This document shows, piece by piece, positions 1 through 7,175 of a stretch of 64,000 nt of DNA. The notes under the pieces are model-generated. The model was given only the letters and a program-made list of their open reading frames with translations, was not told the DNA's origin and made no database searches. The translations under genes were made by a program, and so were the position numbers. Position 1 is the stretch's first letter. Each line of letters begins with the position of its first letter. Origin of the DNA: G958295645 sp965242735 (lineage in GTDB: Bacteria > Gemmatimonadota > Gemmatimonadetes > Longimicrobiales > Gaopeijiaceae); contig OZ251497.1 in assembly GCA_965242735.1 (NCBI GenBank), positions 1 through 64,000 of the forward strand, read 5' to 3'.

Positions 1-165
1 GGTGAACATGAGCTGTCCGCCGGGCACCATCGTCCGGCTGGGCGCGCCCTCGAACACGAGCGGGGCCAAGTTGGCGCGGGCCGCGTAGATGGCGGCGGTC
101 CAGCCGGCCGGCCCGGAGCCCACGACGACAAGAGACTCCGGGTCGGCGATCTCCGTTAGACCCAT
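1..165 (-). CDS. trxB: Thioredoxin reductase, N-terminal fragment (runs off window)
   Basis: The first 55 codons of a flavoprotein start at ATG 165 and run off the left edge. The N-terminus shows the FAD-binding Rossmann signature VVVGSGPAGWTAAIYAARAN followed by a GGQL segment, which is typical of thioredoxin reductase (NADPH-dependent reduction of thioredoxin in the cytoplasm). The start lies inside the end of the upstream aminotransferase gene with a 10-base overlap, so the two are probably translationally coupled. Only the FAD-binding start is visible, so the CxxC redox motif and NADPH domain cannot be checked. A related pyridine-nucleotide disulfide oxidoreductase is the main alternative. 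Confidence 0.8.
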   Translation of the reverse strand, partial: MGLTEIADPESLVVVGSGPAGWTAAIYAARANLAPLVFEGAPSRTMVPGGQLMFT

Positions 166-1298
166 CCCTTGCGGCGGAAGTCCCGCAACGCGTCGCAGAA
201 GCGGCCCATGTCCTCGGGCAGGCCGAACGAGAGGCGGCTCCAGTCCAGCATGGGCGGAAAGTCGCGCCCGACGAGGAATCCCGCCTCGGCCATGCGGTTG
301 CGGTAGGTCGCCTGGTCGCCGCCGATCCTGTGCATCAGGAAGTTGGTGTGCGTCGGCATCCGCTCCAGCCCGAGTTCGTCCAGCGTGCTCTCGACCATCA
401 TGCGCGCCTCGCGGTTGGTCTTGCGGCTCTTCGCCACGAGGGCTTCGTCGCGGAAGGACGCCACGCCCGCGGCCAGCGCGAACTGGTTGACGTTGTTGCG
501 CGAGGCGAAGTCCGAAAGCCGCGCGGCCGTGTCCGGATGAGCGACGCCGTAGCCCAACCGAAGCCCCGCCATGCCGTAGATCTTGGAGAACGTCTTGACG
601 ACGAGGACGTTGCGCTTCTCTTCGATCCAGCGCAGCGAGCTCCACATGCGATCGTCTTCCACGTACTCGACGTACGCCTCGTCGGAGAGGAAGAAGACGT
701 GCTCGGGCGCGTCGGCGATCCAGGCGTCGATGTCGGCGCTGGGCGTGATCGTGGCCGTGGGATTGTTGGGGTTGCAGAGGTAGACCAGCGCGGGCCGGCC
801 CGAACTCTCGGCCGCTTCGCGCATGCGGCCCAGGTCGTGCTCGTGCTTGGCGTTGAGCGGCACCTTGACCAGCTCGTAGGACTCCGTGCGCTGGTAGTTG
901 GTGACGGCCTCGTAGGTGGGGTCCGCCATGACCAGCCGAGCGCGCGGCGCCGCGAACGCCTGCACCGCCATCTGCAGCACCTCCGCCGATCCCGTGCCGA
1001 GGACGATCTGGCCTTCGAGGACGCCGTGGCCCGCCGCCACCTTGGCGACCAGCTCGGCATGCTGCGCCGACGGGTAGCGGTTCGCGAGCTCCATGGCCGC
1101 CAGCACCGCCTCCTTGGCCGCGGGCGCGATGCCCAACGGGTTCTCGTTGGAGTTGAGCCGCACGCTCCCATCCGCCGTTCGCCGGCCGCCCCACATGGGC
1201 GCGGCGGCCAAGGGCTGCGCGGACCCGGCCAGCGTTCCCGCCGTCCCCGCTGCGATGCCGGAAAACGCCCCGGCCCTGATGAAGTCGCGACGCCGCAT
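156..1298 (-). CDS. Tat-exported histidinol-phosphate aminotransferase-like protein
   Basis: A 380-residue fold-type I PLP aminotransferase of the HisC/class I-II group. Residues 1-34 form a twin-arginine signal (MRRRDFIRAG, then a hydrophobic alanine/glycine stretch), so it is predicted to be exported folded to the periplasm, which is unusual for a HisC-like enzyme. Visible family marks are SNENPLG near the mature N-terminus, CNPNNPT, and the PLP-lysine motif TFSKIYGMAGLRLGYG. A separate HisC exists in the his operon at 16.9-18.6 kb, so this copy probably has another substrate, which the sequence does not reveal. It overlaps trxB downstream by 10 bases. Confidence 0.85.
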   Translation of the reverse strand: MRRRDFIRAGAFSGIAAGTAGTLAGSAQPLAAAPMWGGRRTADGSVRLNSNENPLGIAPAAKEAVLAAMELANRYPSAQHAELVAKVAAGHGVLEGQIVLGTGSAEVLQMAVQAFAAPRARLVMADPTYEAVTNYQRTESYELVKVPLNAKHEHDLGRMREAAESSGRPALVYLCNPNNPTATITPSADIDAWIADAPEHVFFLSDEAYVEYVEDDRMWSSLRWIEEKRNVLVVKTFSKIYGMAGLRLGYGVAHPDTAARLSDFASRNNVNQFALAAGVASFRDEALVAKSRKTNREARMMVESTLDELGLERMPTHTNFLMHRIGGDQATYRNRMAEAGFLVGRDFPPMLDWSRLSFGLPEDMGRFCDALRDFRRKGWV

Positions 1299-1798
1299 CC
1301 TTGCTTCTCCCGCGTGGTGGTGAGTGGTTCGATCCCGGGCCCGACAATCTGGCAGACGGGCGACAGGCGGGCAAGCGCGGGTCCCTGTCGCGTGTCGCGC
1401 CGTTTAGAAATGTCCGCCCTTACCCAAGCGGCGCGCCGGGACCGGCTCGCGGAACTCGCGGTCAAGCGGGCCCCGCGTCTCACCCTCCAAGCCGCCGCGC
1501 GCGGTCGCCGAGCCGGCTTCCGGGTCCGTCCGCATTTGCCGAGGTCGCCGATCCGGCTCCGCCAGTCCTTCCTGCGGGCGTCCCAGATGAAATAACGGGC
1601 AGGGGCTCCCTGGCGCGCCATGCCGGGCGCCCGCCATCTTGACTTGCCGCCCCCGTCGGCGCGTTCACGGGGTCAGCAACCGGACGGCTCCCGTTGCGCG
1701 CAGGGGCCGCCGCACCTTCGACCGCCAAGCGTCAAGCTTCTTCAGCGGCTCCCGTCGCGCGCAGGAGCCGCCGACTCCCGAAAGCCCAGGAGCCGTCC
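1299..1798. other. 500-bp intergenic region with a 61-bp-period direct repeat
   Basis: No gene is convincing here. The region separates two divergent genes and should hold both promoters, but no clear -35/-10 pair was seen. Its right part contains an imperfect direct repeat of about 26 bases (1686-1712 and 1747-1773, period 61) ending close to the sulfurtransferase ribosome-binding site. A 61-residue plus-strand reading frame around 1410-1595 has no recognisable features and was not accepted. Confidence 0.5.
1686..1773. repeat. Imperfect direct repeat, 2 copies, period 61
   Basis: The segment beginning GGCTCCCGTTGCGCGCAGG at 1686 recurs at 1747 with two substitutions over about 26 bases. The second copy supplies the AGGAG that precedes the likely TTG start at 1799, so the duplication may have affected the translation signal. 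Confidence 0.7.
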
Positions 1799-2878
1799 TT
1801 GCCCAAAGACGGACCCCCGCGACTCCCAGGCCCGTCCGTCTCGGCCCAGTGGCTGGCGGCGCGACTGGGGCGTCCCGGTCTGGTGATCCTCGACGGTTCC
1901 TGGCATCTCCCGGCACCCGGAGGCGACTCGCAAGGGCTCGGAGGCGGGCAGGCCGGCGGGCGACGCGCGCGCGGCGACGACGACCCGGCAGAGCGTCCCG
2001 GGTCGGCCCCCGCGCCCCGGGGCCGCTCGATCTCGGCGGCCCGGCGGCCGGCCGCCAAGCCCCGCAGGGACGCGGCCCGCGAATTCTTGGAGCGGCGCAT
2101 TCCGGGCGCGCGCTTCTTCGACATCGACGGCTGCTGCGACGACGCTTCCGGGTTGCCGCACATGCTGCCGTCCCCAGGAGCGTTTCGGGAATGCACCGCC
2201 CAAGTCGGAGCTTCGGACGATTCGGCCGTCGTCGTCTACGATTCCTCGGGGACCAACCTCAGCGCCTGCAGGGTCTGGTGGATGTTCCGCTGCTTCGGCC
2301 ATGACCGCGTGGCCGTGTTGGACGGAGGGCTGGGACACTGGACCCGCTCCGGCTTTCCGATCGAGTCCGGCGCCCCCGCTCCGCTGCCCGTCGCCGGGGG
2401 GGACGGCGTCTGCGCCCGGCTTCGCACGGAGCTGCTTTGCGGCGCGGACGAGGTGCGGCGCGCCGCCGGAGACCCGGACGTGCAGGTCGTGGACATGCGG
2501 CCCGCCCCGCGCTTCTCGGGCGCCGCGCCGGAGCCGAGGGCCGGCCTGCGTCGCGGTCACGTTCCCGGAAGCCGCAACGTCCCTCACGCCGATCTGGTGG
2601 ACCGCGCCACCGGACTGGCCGTGGGCGCTCGGGAACTCGCGGCGGTCTTGGAGGCGGCCGGCGTCGATCCGGCCAAGCGCCTGCTGTGCACGTGCGGGTC
2701 GGGCACGAGCGCCTGCGCCTTCGCGTGGGCGCTGGCCCGCGCCGGGCACGGCGACGCCGCGGTCTACGACGGCTCCTGGGCCGAGTGGGGCGCCCGCGAC
2801 GATCTGCCGGTCGAGACGGGCCCGGCCCGGCCGCGAGCTGACCCCAGAAGGTCTGGGACGAGCGAGCCGGCAGGCTAG
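1799..2878 (+). CDS. Two-domain sulfurtransferase (rhodanese / 3-mercaptopyruvate type)
   Basis: The start is taken at TTG 1799 because AGGAG lies six bases upstream; an ATG at 1694 in the same frame would add a low-complexity leader. The N-terminal rhodanese domain begins ILDGSWHLP and resumes at EFLERRIPGARFFDIDG. The C-terminal domain has RRGHVPGSRNVPH and the active-site loop CTCGSGTSACAFA, in which the second Cys is the persulfide-carrying residue; the CGSGxxA form is typical of TST/MST enzymes. Between the first two N-terminal motifs lies an insertion of about 50 residues rich in Gly, Arg and Ala that family members lack. Role: transfer of sulfane sulfur to thiol or cyanide acceptors. 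Family assignment is firm, substrate preference is not. Confidence 0.85.
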   Translation: MPKDGPPRLPGPSVSAQWLAARLGRPGLVILDGSWHLPAPGGDSQGLGGGQAGGRRARGDDDPAERPGSAPAPRGRSISAARRPAAKPRRDAAREFLERRIPGARFFDIDGCCDDASGLPHMLPSPGAFRECTAQVGASDDSAVVVYDSSGTNLSACRVWWMFRCFGHDRVAVLDGGLGHWTRSGFPIESGAPAPLPVAGGDGVCARLRTELLCGADEVRRAAGDPDVQVVDMRPAPRFSGAAPEPRAGLRRGHVPGSRNVPHADLVDRATGLAVGARELAAVLEAAGVDPAKRLLCTCGSGTSACAFAWALARAGHGDAAVYDGSWAEWGARDDLPVETGPARPRADPRRSGTSEPAG

Positions 2879-2882
2879 GACT

Positions 2883-3149
2883 TCATCCCGAAGAAACCGT
2901 GGCCGCCGCCCACTCGGCCACCCAGCGAATGCCGTCCAACACCTTCCCCCCGACGACCGCGAGGAACCTCTCGACCAGCGTCTGCTCCAAGAGCCCGAGC
3001 CAAACCGCGCCGGCCACCAGCAAGCCGACGGGCAGGAGCACCTTGATGGCCGTCCGCGCCAATTCGCGAAACACGGCGCTCACCACCGCGACGATCACGG
3101 CCAGCACCACGATTTCCCCGACGACCGCCGGAACCGCCAAGTCGGTCAC
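2883..3149 (-). CDS. Small hydrophobic membrane protein, unknown function
   Basis: An 88-residue protein starting at GTG 3149, chosen because GGGGGAGGGG lies about six bases upstream. It has two likely membrane helices (VVGEIVVLAVIVAVVSAVF and VLLPVGLLVAGAVWLGLL) and a short cytoplasmic-looking tail. It converges with the sulfurtransferase gene, four bases apart. No family was recognised. A longer frame up to 3254 exists but its extra N-terminus is low complexity. Confidence 0.5.
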   Translation of the reverse strand: MTDLAVPAVVGEIVVLAVIVAVVSAVFRELARTAIKVLLPVGLLVAGAVWLGLLEQTLVERFLAVVGGKVLDGIRWVAEWAAATVSSG

Positions 3150-3420
3150 GCCCTGCCCCTCCCCCGTTGTTCCACCCACGCACGCCCCGGCAGGTCCGGC
3201 GACGGCCCGCATGGCACTGGCGACCGGCGCCGAAGACCCCGTTTGCACGAGCAACCTGGGCCGTGCCGCCTGCCATCAAGGCTTGCGACCCCCGAGGACC
3301 CCAGGCACACACCGCACCCGGACGCGAAGCCGACCGACAGCCGACCCGTCCCTCAGGCCGCTTGCGACGGCCCGCCGCGCCCGCGACCCGGAGGCCGCGA
3401 GCGCGCGAGGCCGACCGAAA

Positions 3421-3705
3421 TCAGGAAATGCTGTCCTTCAGCCCCTTCGCGGCCTTGAACGCGGGCACGTTCTTCGCGGGCACGTTGATCATCTCGCCCG
3501 TGCGCGGATTCCGGGCCGTCCCGGCCTTCCGATGCCGGGCCATGAAGGTGCCGAAGCCCCCAACGGTCACGCGGTTGCCGTCTGCCATCTCCTGGGCGAT
3601 GATGCCGCTGTTCGGGTTGAACAGCGCGTCCACCGCCGCGGCAGCTTGCTTCTGGCTCAGGTCGGACGCGTTCGCGAGAGCCTTGCCCAGTTCGGTCTTG
3701 TTCAC
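3421..3705 (-). CDS. hup: HU/IHF-family DNA-binding protein
   Basis: A 94-residue nucleoid protein of standard HU length. It starts at GTG 3705 with AGGAG eight bases upstream. Visible HU marks are NKTELGKALA at the N-terminal helix, VTVGGFGTF before the beta arms, the arm sequence RNPRTGEMI, and VPAFKAAKGLK at the C-terminus. HU dimers bend and wrap DNA without sequence specificity. It is transcribed divergently from the downstream zinc alcohol dehydrogenase. Confidence 0.95.
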   Translation of the reverse strand: MNKTELGKALANASDLSQKQAAAAVDALFNPNSGIIAQEMADGNRVTVGGFGTFMARHRKAGTARNPRTGEMINVPAKNVPAFKAAKGLKDSIS

Positions 3706-3912
3706 ACAGTGCTCCTGTAGGTTGGTCCCGGACGGCCCCGGGAGCCCGTTGTTGCCGACCTGCTCGTCCGGCGGACAGGACCGGGGCGGGGTTGCCGCCG
3801 GTCTGCCGGGGGGCAAGGCAGCCTGTCGAAGACGTAACAATGATAACGTTTGGCAGGGATGCGCCACTCCGCAAGTGGGGCGGGCAATCCCGCCGACCAA
3901 GGGAGCCGCCTC
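3706..3912. promoter_or_regulatory. Divergent promoter region with AT-rich near-palindrome
   Basis: This 207-bp divergent spacer between hup and the alcohol dehydrogenase is mostly GC-rich. It contains an AT-rich 18-base imperfect palindrome at 3832-3849 (ACGTAACAATGATAACGT), the only such stretch nearby. It is a candidate operator or -10 area for one or both genes. No -35 box could be assigned. Confidence 0.3.
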
Positions 3913-4953
3913 ATGAAGGCCGCCGTCTACAGCAAGTTTCGGGGTCCGATCGCGATCGAGACCGTCGCCGATCCGTCGCCCGAGCCCGGCGCCGCGGTGG
4001 TGGGCGTGCGCGCCAACGGCGTCTGCCGAAGCGACTGGCATGGCTGGGCGGGGCATGATCCGGACATCGTGGTGCCGCACGTGCCGGGCCACGAGATCGC
4101 CGGCGTGGTCGAAGCCGTCGGCCCCGGAGTGCGGCGGTGGCGCCCCGGCGACCGCGTCGCGATCCCCTTCATCGCCGGGTGCGGGCGATGCGGCGCATGC
4201 AGGCGGGGCCAGCAGCAGGTCTGCAGCCGCCAGTACCAGCCGGGCTTTCATGGCTGGGGCGGATTCGCGGAACGGGTCTTGGCCAAGCACGCCGACCTGA
4301 CGCTGGTCGCGTTGCCGGAAGCGGTGGACTTCGTGGCGGCCGCGGGGCTGGGGTGCCGGTTCGCCACCGCGTTTCGGGCGGTGCGGCTGCAGGGCCGCGC
4401 GAGCGGGGGCGACTGGGTGGCCGTGCACGGTTGCGGCGGCGTCGGGCTGGCCGCCGTCATGATCGCCCGAGCGCTCGGCGCGAACCCGATCGCCGTGGAC
4501 ATTCGGCCCGAGGCGCTGGAGATGGCGCGCAAGGTCGGGGCCGAGGCCGTGGTGCAAGCGGGCTCCGAGGAAGACGTGGCCGATGCCGTGCGCGAGATCG
4601 CCGGAGGCGGCGCCCACGTCTCGCTCGACGCCGTGGGCGGGCCGGACGTCTGCTTCGACTCGGTGGCCTGCCTGCGCAGGCGCGGACGCCACGTGCAGGT
4701 CGGGCTCCTGGGCAGCGCCGGGCGAGCGGCCGTGCCGATGGACCGGGTCGTCGCCTGGGAACTCGAGATCGTGGGAAGCCACGGCCTGCAGGCGCACGAG
4801 TACGATCGCGTGCTGCGGATGGTCGCCGCCGGGCGCGTGGACCCGGGGGCGCTGGTCACCCGCACCGTCTCGCTGGCGGAAGGCGCGCGCATCTTGGAGG
4901 GGATGGACGAGTACCGAGGCGTCGGAATGGCGGTGATCGACCGCTTCGACTAG
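3913..4953 (+). CDS. Zinc-dependent alcohol dehydrogenase, MDR superfamily
   Basis: A 346-residue medium-chain dehydrogenase/reductase. The start is ATG 3913 (MKAAVYSKF), a typical family N-terminus with GGGAG upstream; a longer frame from 3850 is disfavoured. Catalytic zinc ligands are visible in GVCRSDWHGW and GHEIAGVVEAVG. The structural-zinc Cys cluster is CGRCGACRRGQQQVC. The cofactor fold has VHGCGGVGLAAVMIARALG. It oxidises an alcohol or reduces an aldehyde with NAD(P); the substrate cannot be read from sequence. Confidence 0.9.
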   Translation: MKAAVYSKFRGPIAIETVADPSPEPGAAVVGVRANGVCRSDWHGWAGHDPDIVVPHVPGHEIAGVVEAVGPGVRRWRPGDRVAIPFIAGCGRCGACRRGQQQVCSRQYQPGFHGWGGFAERVLAKHADLTLVALPEAVDFVAAAGLGCRFATAFRAVRLQGRASGGDWVAVHGCGGVGLAAVMIARALGANPIAVDIRPEALEMARKVGAEAVVQAGSEEDVADAVREIAGGGAHVSLDAVGGPDVCFDSVACLRRRGRHVQVGLLGSAGRAAVPMDRVVAWELEIVGSHGLQAHEYDRVLRMVAAGRVDPGALVTRTVSLAEGARILEGMDEYRGVGMAVIDRFD

Positions 4954-5003
4954 GAAGAGCCTTGCGCCCAGGCGGTCGCGACGACCCCGCCCGGCCGCCG
5001 GGG

Positions 5004-5852
5004 TCACGCCCTCCCGGCGGGCGGCTTCGCGGGTCTTGCCGGCGCGGACGAGATGCCGAACGGCGTCCAAGTCGCCCGGGCGCGACGCGTCTCCCGGCGA
5101 ATGGCGCGGTTCCGGGCCAAGACCTCGCGATCCACGTAGCCCCGAGCGTGCTCGAGATGGAGGCACACGGCGCGATGGCGGACCTGGAGCCCGCGCACGC
5201 CCAAGTTCTCCAGCCGCTCGCCCATCTCGCGGTCCTCGCCGCCGTAGCCCATGCGCTCGTCGAAGCCGTTGACGTCCAGCACGTCCTGCCGCCACGCCGA
5301 CGCGTTGTGACCGTTCCACGTGGGCCGCGTCGTCGTCAGGCGGTCGGCCGTCCGCCGAGTCCAGGCCGGCGCCCGGAGCTTGAGGGAGCGGCCGAAGCCG
5401 GACGTCGCGCCCGGTCCCAGCCAGCGAGCGCGGAAGGCCAGCCCGGAATCGACGGCGGCGCGGTCGATGCGCCGGCTGGCTTCGGGGGACAGCTTGACGT
5501 ATCCGCCGGAAAGGAAGCGGCCCGGCGCCGCCAGCGCCACGTGCACAGCCAGGAAATCGACTCGGGGAACGCAGTCGCCGTCGGAGAAGACGAGGTAGTC
5601 GCCCCGCGCCGCCGCGACGGCCTTGTTGAGCGCGCGGCACTTGCGAAATCCCTTGTCCTCCTGCCAAACATGCCGAAGGTCGAACGCGCCGGCGCGCCGC
5701 CATCGCTCCAGCACGCCCGCCGTCTCGCTCCCCGAGCCGTCGTCGGCCACGATCAGCTCGAATCCCCGGAGCCGCTGCCGAGCCCAGCCCCAGAGCGACT
5801 TCTCCAGCCACTCCGGCTGCTGGTAGGTGGCGAGCACGACCGAGACGTCCAC
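5004..5852 (-). CDS. Family 2 glycosyltransferase (LPS/core type)
   Basis: A 282-residue GT-A fold transferase. The start is taken at GTG 5852 (VDVSVVLATYQQPEWLE), 20 bases after the stop of the upstream GT9 gene, with AAGGGG upstream. Motifs: VADDGSGSET for nucleotide binding, SDGDCVP as the DxD-like metal-binding site, and YGGEDREMGERLENLG as the acceptor-side ED motif. It adds a sugar from a nucleotide donor, presumably to lipid A-core or a related glycan given its neighbours. It forms a two-gene unit with the heptosyltransferase-like gene. Confidence 0.85.
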   Translation of the reverse strand: MDVSVVLATYQQPEWLEKSLWGWARQRLRGFELIVADDGSGSETAGVLERWRRAGAFDLRHVWQEDKGFRKCRALNKAVAAARGDYLVFSDGDCVPRVDFLAVHVALAAPGRFLSGGYVKLSPEASRRIDRAAVDSGLAFRARWLGPGATSGFGRSLKLRAPAWTRRTADRLTTTRPTWNGHNASAWRQDVLDVNGFDERMGYGGEDREMGERLENLGVRGLQVRHRAVCLHLEHARGYVDREVLARNRAIRRETRRARATWTPFGISSAPARPAKPPAGRA

Positions 5853-5872
5853 TTGGGGGCCCCTTGGCGCGC

Positions 5873-7102
5873 CTACGCCAAGCCAAGCCCGGCGGCGTCG
5901 CTGGAGCTCGCGGCGTCTCGCTGGGCTCCAGACGCACCTGGCGCGCCATCGCCGCAATGGCCAACGGGCGCCGCGCCGCCGTCCGCGAACGCGCCCTCGC
6001 CGTCCGTGAATGCGCCCTCGCCATCCGCCAACGCGCCCCTGCGGTCCATGCCGCCGCTCGCACGCAACCGCTGCGCCACCGCCTCCAGCACGCGTTCCAC
6101 CGACAAGTCGCGCATGCAGTCGATGCGCCCGCCGCACGTCAGCTTCCCGTTGCAGGGAGCGCATTCGCGGCCCGAATGGAGCACCACCGCCTGGGGCCCC
6201 GGCGGGTCCAGATAAGGCGTGTTCGATCCGAAGAGCGCCACGGCCGGTCGGCGGAAGGCGTGCGCCATGTGCGTCATGCCGGTGTCGACGCCCACCAGCG
6301 CCGCGCAGCGCTCCACCAGCGCCGCGGCTTCTCCGAGAGTCGTGCGGCCCACGAAGTCCGCCACGGGGCCTTCCACCGCCTCGAGGATTCGGTTGGCCGC
6401 CGGCCGGTCGGCCGGTCCTCCCAGCAGCGCCACCGGCAGGCCCGTCGTCTCCGGCAGACGCGCGAGCAGCGACGCCCACCGATCTTCGAACCAATGCTTG
6501 TAGAAGCGCGTCGTGAACGGACACGCGGCCACGAATCCGTCCCCCAGTCCCTCCTCGGCGATCAGGCGCCGCGCCGCCGCCTTCTCGTCCGCCCCACGGG
6601 GAATCTCCAGCGCGAAGTCCGACGCGTCCAAGCCCAGCGCTTCGGCGAAGCGGGCATTGGCGGCCGCGACGGCCCGCCCGTCCTTCGCGCGAACGACGCG
6701 CGTCATCAGCAGTCCCGATCCCTCCTTCGAATTGAGCCCGATCCGGACGCGCGCGCCCGACAGGAACGCCACGGCGCCGCTGCGCAACAGGCCCTGAGCG
6801 TCAAGCGCCACGTCGAATCTCCGGCTCCGCAGATCGTCCAAGAAACGAAGGGCTTCGTGGATCAGCGCGACCCACCGGCCCTGCCGGAACATTTGTTTCC
6901 ACGAAGCGCGGCGCCACACGATCACGTCGTCCAGATGCGGGTTGTGCCGGATCATGTCCGCGGTGCGCTCCTCCGCGATCCACGTCAACCGGGCAGACGG
7001 AAAGGCGCGCCTGATCGCGCCTGCGAGCGGCGAAGCGAGCACCACGTCGCCGCGCGCGGACAGGCGCACGACGAGAATGTTGCGTGCGGAGCGGGGAATC
7101 AT
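5873..7102 (-). CDS. Family 9 glycosyltransferase (heptosyltransferase-like)
   Basis: A 409-residue protein starting at ATG 7102 (MIPRSARNILVVRLSARGDV). Family marks are RLSARGDVVLASPLAGAIR, the domain-2 start AACPFTTRFYKHW, and the donor-site segment VGVDTGMTHMAHAF followed by ALFGSN. These fit the ADP-heptose:LPS heptosyltransferase family, which builds the inner core on the cytoplasmic side of the membrane. It is divergent from kdtA. The last ~60 residues are a low-complexity tail carrying three 7-residue repeats (DGEGAF-like) that family members lack. Confidence 0.85.
   Translation of the reverse strand: MIPRSARNILVVRLSARGDVVLASPLAGAIRRAFPSARLTWIAEERTADMIRHNPHLDDVIVWRRASWKQMFRQGRWVALIHEALRFLDDLRSRRFDVALDAQGLLRSGAVAFLSGARVRIGLNSKEGSGLLMTRVVRAKDGRAVAAANARFAEALGLDASDFALEIPRGADEKAAARRLIAEEGLGDGFVAACPFTTRFYKHWFEDRWASLLARLPETTGLPVALLGGPADRPAANRILEAVEGPVADFVGRTTLGEAAALVERCAALVGVDTGMTHMAHAFRRPAVALFGSNTPYLDPPGPQAVVLHSGRECAPCNGKLTCGGRIDCMRDLSVERVLEAVAQRLRASGGMDRRGALADGEGAFTDGEGAFADGGAAPVGHCGDGAPGASGAQRDAASSSDAAGLGLA
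5981..6043. repeat. In-frame 21-bp minisatellite, 3 units
   Basis: Three 21-base units start at 5981, 6002 and 6023 (first unit begins GTCCGCGAACGCGCCCTCGC). They encode 7-residue repeats in the C-terminal tail of the GT9 glycosyltransferase. The period keeps the reading frame. Confidence 0.8.
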
Positions 7103-7175
7103 GGCGTAGAGTATAGGAAGCCCGGCAACGGCGGCAACGAGACATTGCGGGCGGCTCTTCGCCGGAGGTCGGCCC

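Noticed and set aside
1325..1345. GGTTCGATCCCGGG, resembling a tRNA T-loop
   Set aside because: No matching 5-bp T stem, no acceptor, D or anticodon arms in the flanks.
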